Origin: Sphingopyxis panaciterrulae
GTDB taxonomy: Bacteria; Pseudomonadota; Alphaproteobacteria; Sphingomonadales; Sphingomonadaceae
Reading direction: 5' to 3'
NCBI RefSeq assembly: GCF_014199295.1
Contig: NZ_JACIJH010000009.1
Location: 104,910 to 168,909 of the forward strand
Length of the DNA stretch: 64,000 bases
Shown piece after piece: positions 8,327 to 18,757 of the stretch (the first letter of the stretch is position 1; each line of letters begins with the position of its first letter). A program made the position numbers and the translations under genes. A model generated the notes under the pieces. It saw nothing but the letters and a program-made list of their open reading frames with translations. It was not told the origin of the DNA and did not search any database.

Positions 8327-8757
8327 TGCGCGGCTTCCTGTGCGGGGATGAAGAAATGGGCAATAAAGCCGTCGCCATCGGCGACAGCGGTCGAGGCGGA
8401 ACGGAAGATCACGTCGACCGGCATGCCGAATTTCACATGCGACGGGTCGGGCACGATATCGATCAGATTGCCGCGAACGGTGCCGCCGCCATCGAGATCG
8501 ACCGTGGCGGACACGAAGGGGACTTTCACTCCGGGAAGGCTGCGGTGGACGATCGTATAATTGTACAACGTGCCGTGCGATGCGAGCCTGACAACATCCA
8601 TGGCGTTGCGCGCACCGCATTTCGGGCAATTCTCGAACCGGCCCAGATGGGTCTGGCCGCAGGCACCACAGCGACTGCCGAGAAGATACGGCGCTCCGTT
8701 CTCGTCCAGTTCGGTGTAGGGCGCGACCGGTCTCTCTGTCGCTGTAATGTCGTTCAT
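8323..8757 (-). CDS. DUF35 OB-fold protein with zinc ribbon
   Basis: A protein of 144 residues with a zinc ribbon (CGACGQTHLGRFENCPKC) followed by an OB fold (VPFVSATVDL, GNLIDI, FGMPVDVIFR). It is the upstream member of a two-gene unit with the SCP-x thiolase, overlapping by ATGA. In known systems the DUF35 subunit helps the thiolase bind acyl-CoA. The ATG at 8757 has GGAAAG about nine bases upstream; a GTG three codons earlier would leave no room for a ribosome site. Divergent from the lysR gene at 8977. Confidence 0.85.
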   Translation of the reverse strand: MNDITATERPVAPYTELDENGAPYLLGSRCGACGQTHLGRFENCPKCGARNAMDVVRLASHGTLYNYTIVHRSLPGVKVPFVSATVDLDGGGTVRGNLIDIVPDPSHVKFGMPVDVIFRSASTAVADGDGFIAHFFIPAQEAAQ

Positions 8758-8876
8758 GCGTTCCACTTTCCAGTTTCGGCGTTCGGAGCCGCTGCCCGGC
8801 AGTCTCCATCAGTGCCATCGGCATATGCCGCGCGACGCATCGCTACCCCATATCCGGCGTAACGCCGCAGACGGGT

Positions 8877-8905
8877 TTGCCAAAAATTAGGAGCGATGCT
8901 GGCAA
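8877..8905. promoter_or_regulatory. Inverted repeat TTGCCA-N17-TGGCAA in divergent promoter region
   Basis: Six-base arms in the 219-base gap between the DUF35/thiolase unit and the divergent lysR gene. The position suits a LysR site but the spacing is wide. Low confidence. Confidence 0.25.
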
Positions 8906-8976
8906 TCGGCACGGGTCCCCAAACAGCGCCGGCGAGAGCAGGTTGACTGGTCCGGCCGTCGCGATAGGTAGGCGGG

Positions 8977-9888
8977 ATGAATTTACGCTGGATCACATTA
9001 TTCGCCACTATCGCGGAAGAGGGTTCTTTCACGCGCGCTGCCACCCGGCTCAACATCGCGCAGCCATGGCTGTCGGCCCAGATGCGAAAGCTGGAATATG
9101 AGCTCGGCGTACAATTGCTCGTGCGCGAGAATGTCGGCGTGCGTGTTTCGGAAGCCGGCGAACTGCTTTTGCCCCACGCCCGCCAAATCGCCGAGTCGGC
9201 CCGGCTCTTTCGTGAAGCGGCACGCAGTCTCTCGCAAAGCCGAAGCCAGATGGTGAAGTTGGGTTGCTATGTCCCGATTATCGATGTGAGCGGGCTCAAG
9301 ACGGCGACGCTCGACTTCGTTCAGCGCTATCACAACTTCGAGCTCGAGACCGAGATGAACTATCCGGCCGCGCTGGTGAAGTCGCTCGACGAATGGAGTA
9401 TCGACCTTGCCTTGATTCCCCGTGAGTTGGCTACCGGCGTGGTCGAAATGGATTTCATATCTTTCGGTTCCGCGGGAATTTACGCCCTCGCCCAGAGCAA
9501 GAAGGCGAGGAAACTGGACGACCTCAAGGGCGGAACGATCGGCTTGCCCCCGAAGGAGTGGGGCGGCGCCCTTCATGTCGGCTTGCGGGAGCGCTTCGAG
9601 AAACTCGGTATGGTGACCAGTGAGGTGCCGGAGTTCGACCTCCGCGCGATCGAGCATTCGGTTGCCGGTCGCGGGGCGATGGTCGCGATGGCGCTCGATG
9701 AACGAGGGCTGGCATCGCTCGACCGCGACATAAGCGCAATTCCCGTCGAGGGGATCGAACTCGAGCACGTGCTGTGCCGGATCAAGGGGCGCGAACTCGG
9801 CCGGGCCGCCGAACGGTTCTGGGCTTTGTGTGCGCGATCGGCCGAAGCCGGCGGCACCGACGCGGCTGCGGGCGAGCGAACTACCTAA
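8977..9888 (+). CDS. LysR-family transcriptional regulator
   Basis: A 303-residue regulator. The N-terminal HTH reads FATIAEEGSFTRAATRLNIA, then QPWLSAQMRKLEYELGVQLL. The rest is a periplasmic-binding-like effector domain. AGGTAGG lies just upstream of the ATG. It sits between the divergent thiolase/DUF35 unit and the large acyl-CoA dehydrogenase operon that begins 80 bases downstream, and may control either. The conserved Ser-Gln of the recognition helix reads QPWLS rather than QPALS. Confidence 0.9.
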   Translation: MNLRWITLFATIAEEGSFTRAATRLNIAQPWLSAQMRKLEYELGVQLLVRENVGVRVSEAGELLLPHARQIAESARLFREAARSLSQSRSQMVKLGCYVPIIDVSGLKTATLDFVQRYHNFELETEMNYPAALVKSLDEWSIDLALIPRELATGVVEMDFISFGSAGIYALAQSKKARKLDDLKGGTIGLPPKEWGGALHVGLRERFEKLGMVTSEVPEFDLRAIEHSVAGRGAMVAMALDERGLASLDRDISAIPVEGIELEHVLCRIKGRELGRAAERFWALCARSAEAGGTDAAAGERTT

Positions 9889-9968
9889 ATGGCTTAATTC
9901 GCGTTTTGGGAACGCAATTGCAATCCAGCTAGACCCGCGGTGAAAGCCAGATACGGGGCAGTTGACGC

Positions 9969-11126
9969 ATGGATCTCAAATTTACCGCAGAAGATCAGAA
10001 ATTTCGCGAAGAGGCGCGCGAATGGCTGAACGCGAACGTCTTCAAGGAACGTCGTCCGCATGGCGGCGACGAGATGCGCGAATATGATCTTGCATGGCAG
10101 AAATGCCAATATGACGGGGGGTGGGCGGGGGTGTCCTGGCCCGAGGAATATGGCGGCATGGGACTGGGCCTCACCCGCCAGCTGATCTGGTACGAGGAAT
10201 ATGCGCGCGCCAATGCGCCCGACAATCATCTGTGCTTCGTCGGCCTCAATCACGGCGGTCCGACCATCATTGCCCATGGCGATGCGGATCAGAAGAAAGA
10301 GCATCTGCGCTCGATCCTCTCCGGCGAGAAGATCTGGTGCCAGGGCTTTTCGGAGCCGAATGCCGGGTCCGATCTCGCCTCGCTGAAGACCCGCGCCTAT
10401 GTCGACGGGAACGAACTGGTCATCACCGGTTCCAAGATCTGGACGAGCCACGGTCATCTGTCGGACATGCAGGAACTGCTGGTCCGGACCGATCCCGAAG
10501 CGCCCAAGCATAAGGGCATCAGCTGGGTCATTTTCGACATGAATACGCCGGGTCTGGAGCTTCGCCCGATCGAGATCATGACGGCGCCCAATCACACGCA
10601 TTTCGTGCAATGCTTCTACGACGAGGCGCGCGTGCCGTTGAAGAATGTCGTGGGCGGACTCAATAACGGCTGGTCGGTCGCGATGTCGACGCTCGGCTTT
10701 GAGCGCGGAACCGCACAGATCAAGGACCAGATCCGCTACGCATTTCTTGTCGAGGAGATGATCGCGCGCGCGCGCGAACGCTACGGCGCCGCGTTTCTCG
10801 ATGGTGATGAATTCGGATCGAGGCTTGCGCAGCTTCGCGCCGATATGGCGGCGGCGCGCGCGATGACCTACATGGTCGTCAGTCGCGCCCAGCACGACGT
10901 GAGCCCGGCGATGGCATCGCTGATGCGGGCCATGGTAGGCCAAGTGCAGCAGCGCGTCCGGCGGCTTGCCTTCGACATCATCGGTGCCGATGGACTGGAG
11001 AATCCGGAAGACGACGACTGGGTCTACTTCTATCTGCGAACCTATGCGACCACGATCGCCGCGGGCACGTCCCAGATCCAGCGCAATATCATCGGCGAAC
11101 GTGTGCTCGGCTTGCCGCGCAGCTGA
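9969..11126 (+). CDS. Acyl-CoA dehydrogenase, large-type subunit
   Basis: A full-length 385-residue flavoenzyme. CQGFSEPNAGSDLASL is the FAD/substrate loop, GSKIWTSHGHLSD the middle domain, and AAGTSQIQRNIIGERVLGLP the C-terminal signature. The usual YEG glutamate is replaced by Ala; a Glu in TLGFERG, at the isovaleryl-CoA-dehydrogenase position, may serve as base. It oxidises an acyl-CoA to the enoyl-CoA and passes electrons to EtfAB. The shorter gene 17 bases downstream is probably its partner, since unequal pairs form heterotetramers in steroid degraders. First gene of a co-directional run to 16,687. Confidence 0.9.
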   Translation: MDLKFTAEDQKFREEAREWLNANVFKERRPHGGDEMREYDLAWQKCQYDGGWAGVSWPEEYGGMGLGLTRQLIWYEEYARANAPDNHLCFVGLNHGGPTIIAHGDADQKKEHLRSILSGEKIWCQGFSEPNAGSDLASLKTRAYVDGNELVITGSKIWTSHGHLSDMQELLVRTDPEAPKHKGISWVIFDMNTPGLELRPIEIMTAPNHTHFVQCFYDEARVPLKNVVGGLNNGWSVAMSTLGFERGTAQIKDQIRYAFLVEEMIARARERYGAAFLDGDEFGSRLAQLRADMAAARAMTYMVVSRAQHDVSPAMASLMRAMVGQVQQRVRRLAFDIIGADGLENPEDDDWVYFYLRTYATTIAAGTSQIQRNIIGERVLGLPRS

Positions 11127-11143
11127 CTTCAGGAGAATAGAGC

Positions 11144-12151
11144 GTGGACTTGCTTCCTTCCGACGACCAGCAGCAAATCGTCGATACGATCAAGGATTTT
11201 CTCCGCAACGAAGCGCCGGTCGACCGGCTGCGCGAGTTCGGGGCCATCGGAAATCCGGACGCCCTGCTTTGGCCGCAACTGGGCGAGCTGGGTTTCTTTG
11301 CGCTTGGGCTCCCCGACGACAGGGGCGGGGTGGGGCTCAGCGCCGCGGAGGAAATGCTCGCCTTTCAGCAGTTCGGCTACCACCTCGTATCGCCCGGCAT
11401 CTTCGGCCTGGTGCTCGGGGCCCGAATCGCGGCTTTTGCAGGCGAAGATGCGCTTCGGGACGAATTGCTGGCGGGCGGCATCAAGGTCGGCCTCGCAAAT
11501 TCGCGCGGCGCCGCCGGCGCTGCCGACGAATATCACCTGTTCGAGGCCGAGGAGGCCGCGTGGGTCCTTCTCGTGTCCGAGGAGGGGGCTGCACTTTACC
11601 CGCGCGATGCGTTCAGCGAAATCGTCCGGGTCAATTCGACCGACAGCGCCCTCGTCCTCGAGCGCGCGAAGCTGTCCGGCGCGCCGCGCGTCGCCATTTC
11701 CGCAGAGACCGACAATATCCACGACCGCGCCCTGATGTTGATGGGGGCCTATGCCGTGGGTGTCAGCGAGGGCGCGCGCGATCTGGCCGTGGATTACAGC
11801 AAGATTCGCGAGCAATTCGGCAAGCCGATCGGTGCGTTCCAGTCGATCAAGCATGTCTGCGCCGACATGGCGATCCGTTCGGAAGCCGCACTGTGTCAGG
11901 CATCCTTTGCCGCGCTGGTAATGGATGAAGGATCGCCCGATACGCCCTTCCACGCGACGGCGAGCAAGATCGTCGCCTGCGAAACCGCGGTAAGGAATGC
12001 GGCCGACTGCATCCAGGTGCACGGCGCCTTCGGCTTCACGGCGGAGGCCAATGTGCACCACTATCTCAAGCGCGCGCACGTCGCCGACATGATGTGGGGT
12101 TCGCTCCGCGAACAGCGCAGGCGCATCCTGACTTTCCCGACCCCTGCATGA
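11144..12151 (+). CDS. Acyl-CoA dehydrogenase, small-type subunit
   Basis: A 335-residue, divergent acyl-CoA dehydrogenase with a GTG start preceded by AGGAG. The N-terminal domain is recognisable (FALGLPDDRGGVGLSAAEEM) and the C-terminal helical domain has REQFGKPIGAFQSIKH and VHGAFGFTAEANVHHYLKRA. The middle domain is short and lacks clear FAD contacts, as in the non-catalytic partners of heteromeric enzymes such as the FadE pairs of Mycobacterium. The tight spacing to the preceding gene supports a complex; this is inference. Confidence 0.85.
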   Translation: MDLLPSDDQQQIVDTIKDFLRNEAPVDRLREFGAIGNPDALLWPQLGELGFFALGLPDDRGGVGLSAAEEMLAFQQFGYHLVSPGIFGLVLGARIAAFAGEDALRDELLAGGIKVGLANSRGAAGAADEYHLFEAEEAAWVLLVSEEGAALYPRDAFSEIVRVNSTDSALVLERAKLSGAPRVAISAETDNIHDRALMLMGAYAVGVSEGARDLAVDYSKIREQFGKPIGAFQSIKHVCADMAIRSEAALCQASFAALVMDEGSPDTPFHATASKIVACETAVRNAADCIQVHGAFGFTAEANVHHYLKRAHVADMMWGSLREQRRRILTFPTPA

Positions 12152-12158
12152 GATTGGC

Positions 12159-14151
<1,993 letters not shown>

Positions 14152-14375
14152 TGATCGGCCGCATCGGCCTCGCGGCACAACTCATTATCGACGGCGGCTT
14201 TGCCGCCGCCTGATGCATGGCGGCGCGTTGCTCGACCGCGACCATGGACGTGTGATCTTGCTTCTACCGAGGAGCCGGGAGAGAGAGTGACCGATCCGCC
14301 AGCGCTGAGGCGATGCGCCGAACCCAAGCTTTGCCTTTGATCGGCCAACGAGACGGACGGGTAGGACAATAAGCG

Positions 14376-15485
14376 ATGAATTTCGATTTTTCCGAAGACC
14401 AGGAAATTCTTCGCGGCGAGGCGCGAAAGTTCCTCGAAGCGCGATGCCCATTAGCGCTCGTCCGCGGCGTACTCGAAGACGAGGGGCGCAGCCATGACGC
14501 GACGCTGTGGCAAGGCCTGGTCGACCAGGGCTGGACCGCGCTGACCTTGCCGGAAGAGCATGGCGGGCTCGGTATGAGTCGCACCGATCTTTGCGTGCTG
14601 GCCGAGGAACTCGGCCGTGTGCTGGCGCCAGTCCCCTTTGCATCGACCGTCTACTTCCTGGCCGAGGCGATCATGCTCGCCGGCAGCGATATCCAGCGGG
14701 AGAAGCTTCCCGCCATTGCGTCCGGCGAATGCATCGGCTGCCTCGCCATCGACGAGGGAGCCGGGGAGCCGTCTCGCAAGAAGGTCGAGGCGCGCGTTCA
14801 GAACGGCTTGCTGTCCGGCATCAAGCAGCCCGTCATCGACGGCCTGTGCGCGACCGATGCCCTGGTCTGGGCGCGCGATGAAAGCGAGACGCCGCGGCTT
14901 TTCCTTGCGTCGTTAGTGCACGAGGGGGTCCGCCGCGTGGCGATCGACAGTCTGGATCCGTCGCGCGGTATCGCCCGCCTCGAATTTTCAGGGGTGCCCG
15001 TCCAGCCGATCGGCGGCCCCGAGCTGCTCGACCGCCTGCTCGACGGGGCGGCGGTACTTCTCGCGTTCGAACAGATCGGCGGGGCGGACCGGGCGCTCGA
15101 ACAGGCGGTGGCCTTCGCGAAAGAGCGCTCCGCCTTTGGCCGGGAGATCGGCAGTTACCAAGCGATCAAGCACAAATTGGCGGACGCTTATGTTCATAAC
15201 CAGATCGCGCGGTCCAACGCCTATTATGGCATTTGGGCACTGGATGCGGACAGCGATGAACTGCCCCACGCCGCCGCAGCTGCCCGCGTTTCTGCGTGCC
15301 AGGCGATGTGGTACGCCGCGCGCGAATCGATCCAGACCCATGGCGGCATCGGCTTTACCTGGGAAGCCGACCAGCATCTGTTCTATCGCCGCGCGCTTCA
15401 TCTCAACATGGCGATCGGCTCGCCGCGCATGTGGCGCGACCGTCTGTTCGCCGCACTGGAAATGCATGACGGAGATTCGAACTGA
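14376..15485 (+). CDS. Acyl-CoA dehydrogenase, small-type subunit
   Basis: A 369-residue member starting MNFDFSEDQEIL. The N-terminal domain has LTLPEEHGGLGMSRTDL, and the C-terminal domain has RSAFGREIGSYQAIKHKLAD and THGGIGFTWEADQHLFYRRA. The middle domain is reduced, as in partner subunits of heteromeric acyl-CoA dehydrogenases. Its TGA overlaps the ATG of the full-size gene that follows, the mirror order of the 9969/11144 pair. A 224-base gap with a 7-bp GC hairpin (14192-14208) separates it from the ferredoxin gene, so it could have its own promoter. Confidence 0.87.
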   Translation: MNFDFSEDQEILRGEARKFLEARCPLALVRGVLEDEGRSHDATLWQGLVDQGWTALTLPEEHGGLGMSRTDLCVLAEELGRVLAPVPFASTVYFLAEAIMLAGSDIQREKLPAIASGECIGCLAIDEGAGEPSRKKVEARVQNGLLSGIKQPVIDGLCATDALVWARDESETPRLFLASLVHEGVRRVAIDSLDPSRGIARLEFSGVPVQPIGGPELLDRLLDGAAVLLAFEQIGGADRALEQAVAFAKERSAFGREIGSYQAIKHKLADAYVHNQIARSNAYYGIWALDADSDELPHAAAAARVSACQAMWYAARESIQTHGGIGFTWEADQHLFYRRALHLNMAIGSPRMWRDRLFAALEMHDGDSN

Positions 15486-16687
15486 TGGACTTTTCGGACA
15501 CGCCTGCCGAAGCCGAATTTCGCACTCGCGCACAGCAATTTCTAGACGCCCACCGCGATGATCTGCCCTCGCTGGCCGGCAGCGAGGAAGAGCGGCTGGA
15601 GCGCCAGCGTAAGTGGCAGGCGATCAAGGCGAAGCATGGCTTCGCCTGCATCACATGGGATCGCGAATGGGGCGGGGCAGGCGGCACGGCAATGGAAGCT
15701 GTGATCTTCCGCGAGGAAGAAGCCCGGCGCGGCGTACCCGACGCATTCTTCGGTATCGGTCTCGGATTGTGCATTCCGACTATCATTCGCTACGCGTCGA
15801 AAGAGCAGAAGCAGCAACTTGTCGCGCCGGCAATCCGGGGCGAGCAGATATGGTGTCAGCTTTTTTCCGAACCCGCCGCCGGCTCCGACCTCGCCGGCGT
15901 TCGCGCCAAGGCGGTGAGGGAAGGGGACGAATGGGTGCTCAGCGGTCAGAAAGTCTGGACCAGCGGCGCGCATTATTCCGATTTCGGCCTTGTCATTGCG
16001 CGAAGTGATCCCGACCAGCCGAGACACAAGGGGCTGACGACCTTTTTCGTCAAGATGGATGCTCCGGGTATCGAGGTCCGGCCAATCCATCAGATGTCGG
16101 GGGGGATGGAATTCAACGAGGTTTTCTTCAACGACGTGCGCGTTCCCGATGACCAGCGCCTCGGGGATGCGGGTGAAGGCTGGAAGGTGGCGATATATGC
16201 GCTGATGAACGAGCGGGTGCAGGGCGGAAAACAACGCGGCATTTCTGCCGCAGAAACGATCGCGCTTGCGCGCCGCACGCCGGCGGGGGATGCTACGCTC
16301 GCCGACGACGGCGCCTTCCGCGGCGCGTTCGCCGATTGGTACATACGCACGCGCGGGGTGCAATTGACGCGCTACCGGACGCTTACCGCCATGTCGCGCG
16401 GGCAAACCCCGGGGCCCGAGGCTTCGATAGGCAAGCTTGTCACGGCCTTCGAACTTCAGGAGATGTCGCGATTGCTGGTCGAGGCACAGGGACTCTATGG
16501 ACTGGTCGACGATTCCGAACTCTCTATGCTGAGAGCCGAAGTTCATCACGATCTGCTGCATGCGCCGGGGATCCGGATCGCTGGAGGGACTGACGAAATC
16601 CTCCGGAACATCATCGCCGAACGCGTCCTCGGGCTTCCCAAGGGACCGCAGCCCGAGAAAGGAAAGCCCTTCACACTGACGAAGTAA
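15485..16687 (+). CDS. Acyl-CoA dehydrogenase, large-type subunit
   Basis: A 400-residue enzyme. The FAD loop is LFSEPAAGSDLAGV, the middle domain has GQKVWTSGAHYSDFGLVIAR, and the C-terminus has AGGTDEILRNIIAERVLGLP. A Glu in LMNERVQGG occupies the helix-G position used by isovaleryl-CoA dehydrogenase. It is translated directly from the stop of the small-type gene (TGATG), a strong sign of a stoichiometric complex. It is convergent with the Gfo/Idh gene only three bases away, with no room for a terminator. Confidence 0.9.
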   Translation: MDFSDTPAEAEFRTRAQQFLDAHRDDLPSLAGSEEERLERQRKWQAIKAKHGFACITWDREWGGAGGTAMEAVIFREEEARRGVPDAFFGIGLGLCIPTIIRYASKEQKQQLVAPAIRGEQIWCQLFSEPAAGSDLAGVRAKAVREGDEWVLSGQKVWTSGAHYSDFGLVIARSDPDQPRHKGLTTFFVKMDAPGIEVRPIHQMSGGMEFNEVFFNDVRVPDDQRLGDAGEGWKVAIYALMNERVQGGKQRGISAAETIALARRTPAGDATLADDGAFRGAFADWYIRTRGVQLTRYRTLTAMSRGQTPGPEASIGKLVTAFELQEMSRLLVEAQGLYGLVDDSELSMLRAEVHHDLLHAPGIRIAGGTDEILRNIIAERVLGLPKGPQPEKGKPFTLTK

Positions 16688-16690
16688 GCC

Positions 16691-17821
16691 TCAGTCGCGA
16701 AGGACGCTCGCCCATTGGCCGGTTTCGGAGGAACGCAGCGCGGCATCGAGTATGGCTTCGACATGAAATGCTGCTTCGAAGTCGGGCACGGCTACGCCCC
16801 CTTCGCGGATCGCGCGCAGCATCTGCTGCAGCGCCGGGGCGATATCGTATATCTGCGGAATTGCCGGCGTATCGGAGAAGAAGAGGCCGGCCGGCTCGGC
16901 CAAGTCAGGATCGATCTGCAGCGGCTGGAGGGTGTCGCCATTCCCAGCGCCAAGGAGCTCCAGGCGGGGCCCGCAGGCGAAACCCTGATCGTCCCGCGTC
17001 ATCAGCGTCATCGCCTGTCCCGAGATTTCCATCTGCCATCCGCTCTTGCCCGGCGACGACCAGCCCAGCGCAAGCGTGCCCATCGCGCCCGAAGCGAAAC
17101 GCAGGAGCAATTGTGCCGTGTCGTCGACCTCGGGGCGCATGCTGGTTCCGTCGTCGAACACCCATTTCTTGCGCGCGATCATCGTCTGGCCGACGACAGC
17201 CTCGACCGGGCCGAGCAACCATGTCAGCAAATGCAATGAATGGGTGCCAAGGTTCCGCATGGCCGACGCGCCATGCTTCTTCACCCCGAACCACCTCCAG
17301 CCGGATCCGCCTGCGGTCGGGGTCGCGAAATGGCTTATGTGAAGCCGCGCGTTCACGGCGAAGGGTGTCCCGGCCGTGCCGGTCTCGACAAGGCGCTTGA
17401 CCTGCCGGTGCGCCGCCTGCCACGCGAAAACCGAATCCAGCGCGCAGACGGTGCCTGCTGCACGCGCCGCGTCGCGCATGCGGCGGGCAGAGGTGAGATC
17501 GGGAGCAAAATTCGCGCTGGCAAAGACATGCTTGCCATGTTCCAGCGCGGCAAGCACCATTGGCATCCGTAGGTCGGGCCGCGTCCCGATGTCGATGATG
17601 TCAAGGTCTGGATCGGCACACATGGCGAAAGCGTCCCAGTAGGGACGCGCGACGCCAAAATCGCGTGCTGCCGCCTCTGCGGTTTCGCGGCGCGCGGTGC
17701 AGACCGCAACAACCTCGGCTCCGCCGGTCGCGTGCCAGGCGGGAAGATGCGCGCGCATTCCCCAATTCGCGCTGACGACGCCGACTTTCAGCTTGCCGGT
17801 CACAAGCGACGCCCGTGACAT
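16691..17821 (-). CDS. Gfo/Idh/MocA-family NAD(P)-dependent oxidoreductase
   Basis: A 376-residue protein. The N-terminal Rossmann domain begins KVGVVSANWGMRAHLPAW; DIIDIGTRPDLR and ALEHGKHVFASANFA follow, the latter at the position of the usual EKP motif but with ASA in its place. That substitution removes the conserved Lys-Pro, so catalysis may differ from sugar dehydrogenases. The C-terminal alpha/beta domain holds the substrate. It lies 22 bases after the MaoC gene in the minus-strand operon that starts at the P450, so it is likely one of the pathway's redox steps. Confidence 0.82.
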   Translation of the reverse strand: MSRASLVTGKLKVGVVSANWGMRAHLPAWHATGGAEVVAVCTARRETAEAAARDFGVARPYWDAFAMCADPDLDIIDIGTRPDLRMPMVLAALEHGKHVFASANFAPDLTSARRMRDAARAAGTVCALDSVFAWQAAHRQVKRLVETGTAGTPFAVNARLHISHFATPTAGGSGWRWFGVKKHGASAMRNLGTHSLHLLTWLLGPVEAVVGQTMIARKKWVFDDGTSMRPEVDDTAQLLLRFASGAMGTLALGWSSPGKSGWQMEISGQAMTLMTRDDQGFACGPRLELLGAGNGDTLQPLQIDPDLAEPAGLFFSDTPAIPQIYDIAPALQQMLRAIREGGVAVPDFEAAFHVEAILDAALRSSETGQWASVLRD

Positions 17822-17843
17822 CGACTGGGTTGCTGGTTCCGCA

Positions 17844-18701
17844 TCAGCGCAATTTCGTCAAGCCGTTTCTGATCACCGTCTTACCGCGTTCGGGCACCTC
17901 GGCTTCGAAGGAAATCGTCTTCTCGTCTTCCTTCCAGAGCTTCACGCGAAGACTGTCGCCCGGAAAAACCGGCGCCGAGAAACGCGCCTCGTGGCTCGCG
18001 ACGCTGTCGGGATCGAAGCCGCAAAATGCCTCGACCACTGCGCGGCAGGTGAAACCATAAGTGCAGAGGCCGTGGACGATCGGACCATCGAAGCCGGCTG
18101 CTTGTCCGCGCTCGGGGTCGATGTGCAGGGGATTGCGATCGCCCGACAGGCGGTAGATCGCGGCCTGGTTTCCGGCCATCCTGTACTCGACCACCTTGTC
18201 GGGTTCGCGTTCGGGGATGGCATGCGGCACGGGCGTCGGACCGGTGTTCCCGCCCGACCCGCCGTCCCCGCGCGCAAAGATGGTGCGCTGCAAAGTGGCA
18301 ATCTTTTCGCCGTCCGCCTTGTCGCGCAGCACCGTCTCGCGAACGATGATCGCACCCTTGCCCTCACCCTTATCGTAGACTTCGACTACGCTGCTGTCGG
18401 CGACGAGCGTGCCCTCTACAGGCATCGGGCGATGCAGGATTGTCTTTTCCTCGCCATGGAGGACCAGCTTGTAGTCGACGCCCAGTTTGTCGGTCGGGAC
18501 GCCGGCGCCCCATGCCACGACCGTCGCCAGCGTCGGCAGCGCGCGCAGATCCTTCTCGTACACGAAGCGCAATTCATCGAGGTTCATCGGATCGCTTCCC
18601 ATGCCGACGCCGAGGGCATAGAGCATCGTATCGCGGTCGGTGAAACTATATTCCTTTCCCGTCTCTTTCAGATCGAGGATTGCGGGATATTCTATCGGCA
18701 T
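17844..18701 (-). CDS. MaoC-family (R)-specific enoyl-CoA hydratase, MFE-2 hydratase-2 type
   Basis: A 285-residue double hot-dog protein. The N-terminal half starts YALGVGMGSDP and the C-terminal half has the hydratase-2 motif SGDRNPLHIDPE followed by FDGPIVHGLCTYGF. It matches the hydratase domain of peroxisomal multifunctional enzyme 2. GGGAGG nine bases upstream fixes the ATG. The gene just upstream in the operon, 19612-18758, is the matching HSD-type dehydrogenase, so the two together re-create MFE-2 as separate polypeptides. A structured hairpin lies between the genes. Confidence 0.9.
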   Translation of the reverse strand: MPIEYPAILDLKETGKEYSFTDRDTMLYALGVGMGSDPMNLDELRFVYEKDLRALPTLATVVAWGAGVPTDKLGVDYKLVLHGEEKTILHRPMPVEGTLVADSSVVEVYDKGEGKGAIIVRETVLRDKADGEKIATLQRTIFARGDGGSGGNTGPTPVPHAIPEREPDKVVEYRMAGNQAAIYRLSGDRNPLHIDPERGQAAGFDGPIVHGLCTYGFTCRAVVEAFCGFDPDSVASHEARFSAPVFPGDSLRVKLWKEDEKTISFEAEVPERGKTVIRNGLTKLR

Positions 18702-18717
18702 TGCGGGGATCCTCCCA

Positions 18718-18757
18718 AATCTGGTCCGGCGGCCGGGTCTTTGACCCGGTCCAGATT
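18718..18757 (-). terminator. Nested hairpin between SDR and MaoC genes
   Basis: Inner stem CCGGGTC-TTT-GACCCGG (18733-18749) nested in an outer stem AATCTGG / CCAGATT (18718-18724 / 18751-18757). It begins immediately after the SDR stop codon and covers most of the gap to the MaoC ribosome site. There is no T-run, so an RNA-processing or attenuation role inside the operon is as likely as termination. Confidence 0.45.
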
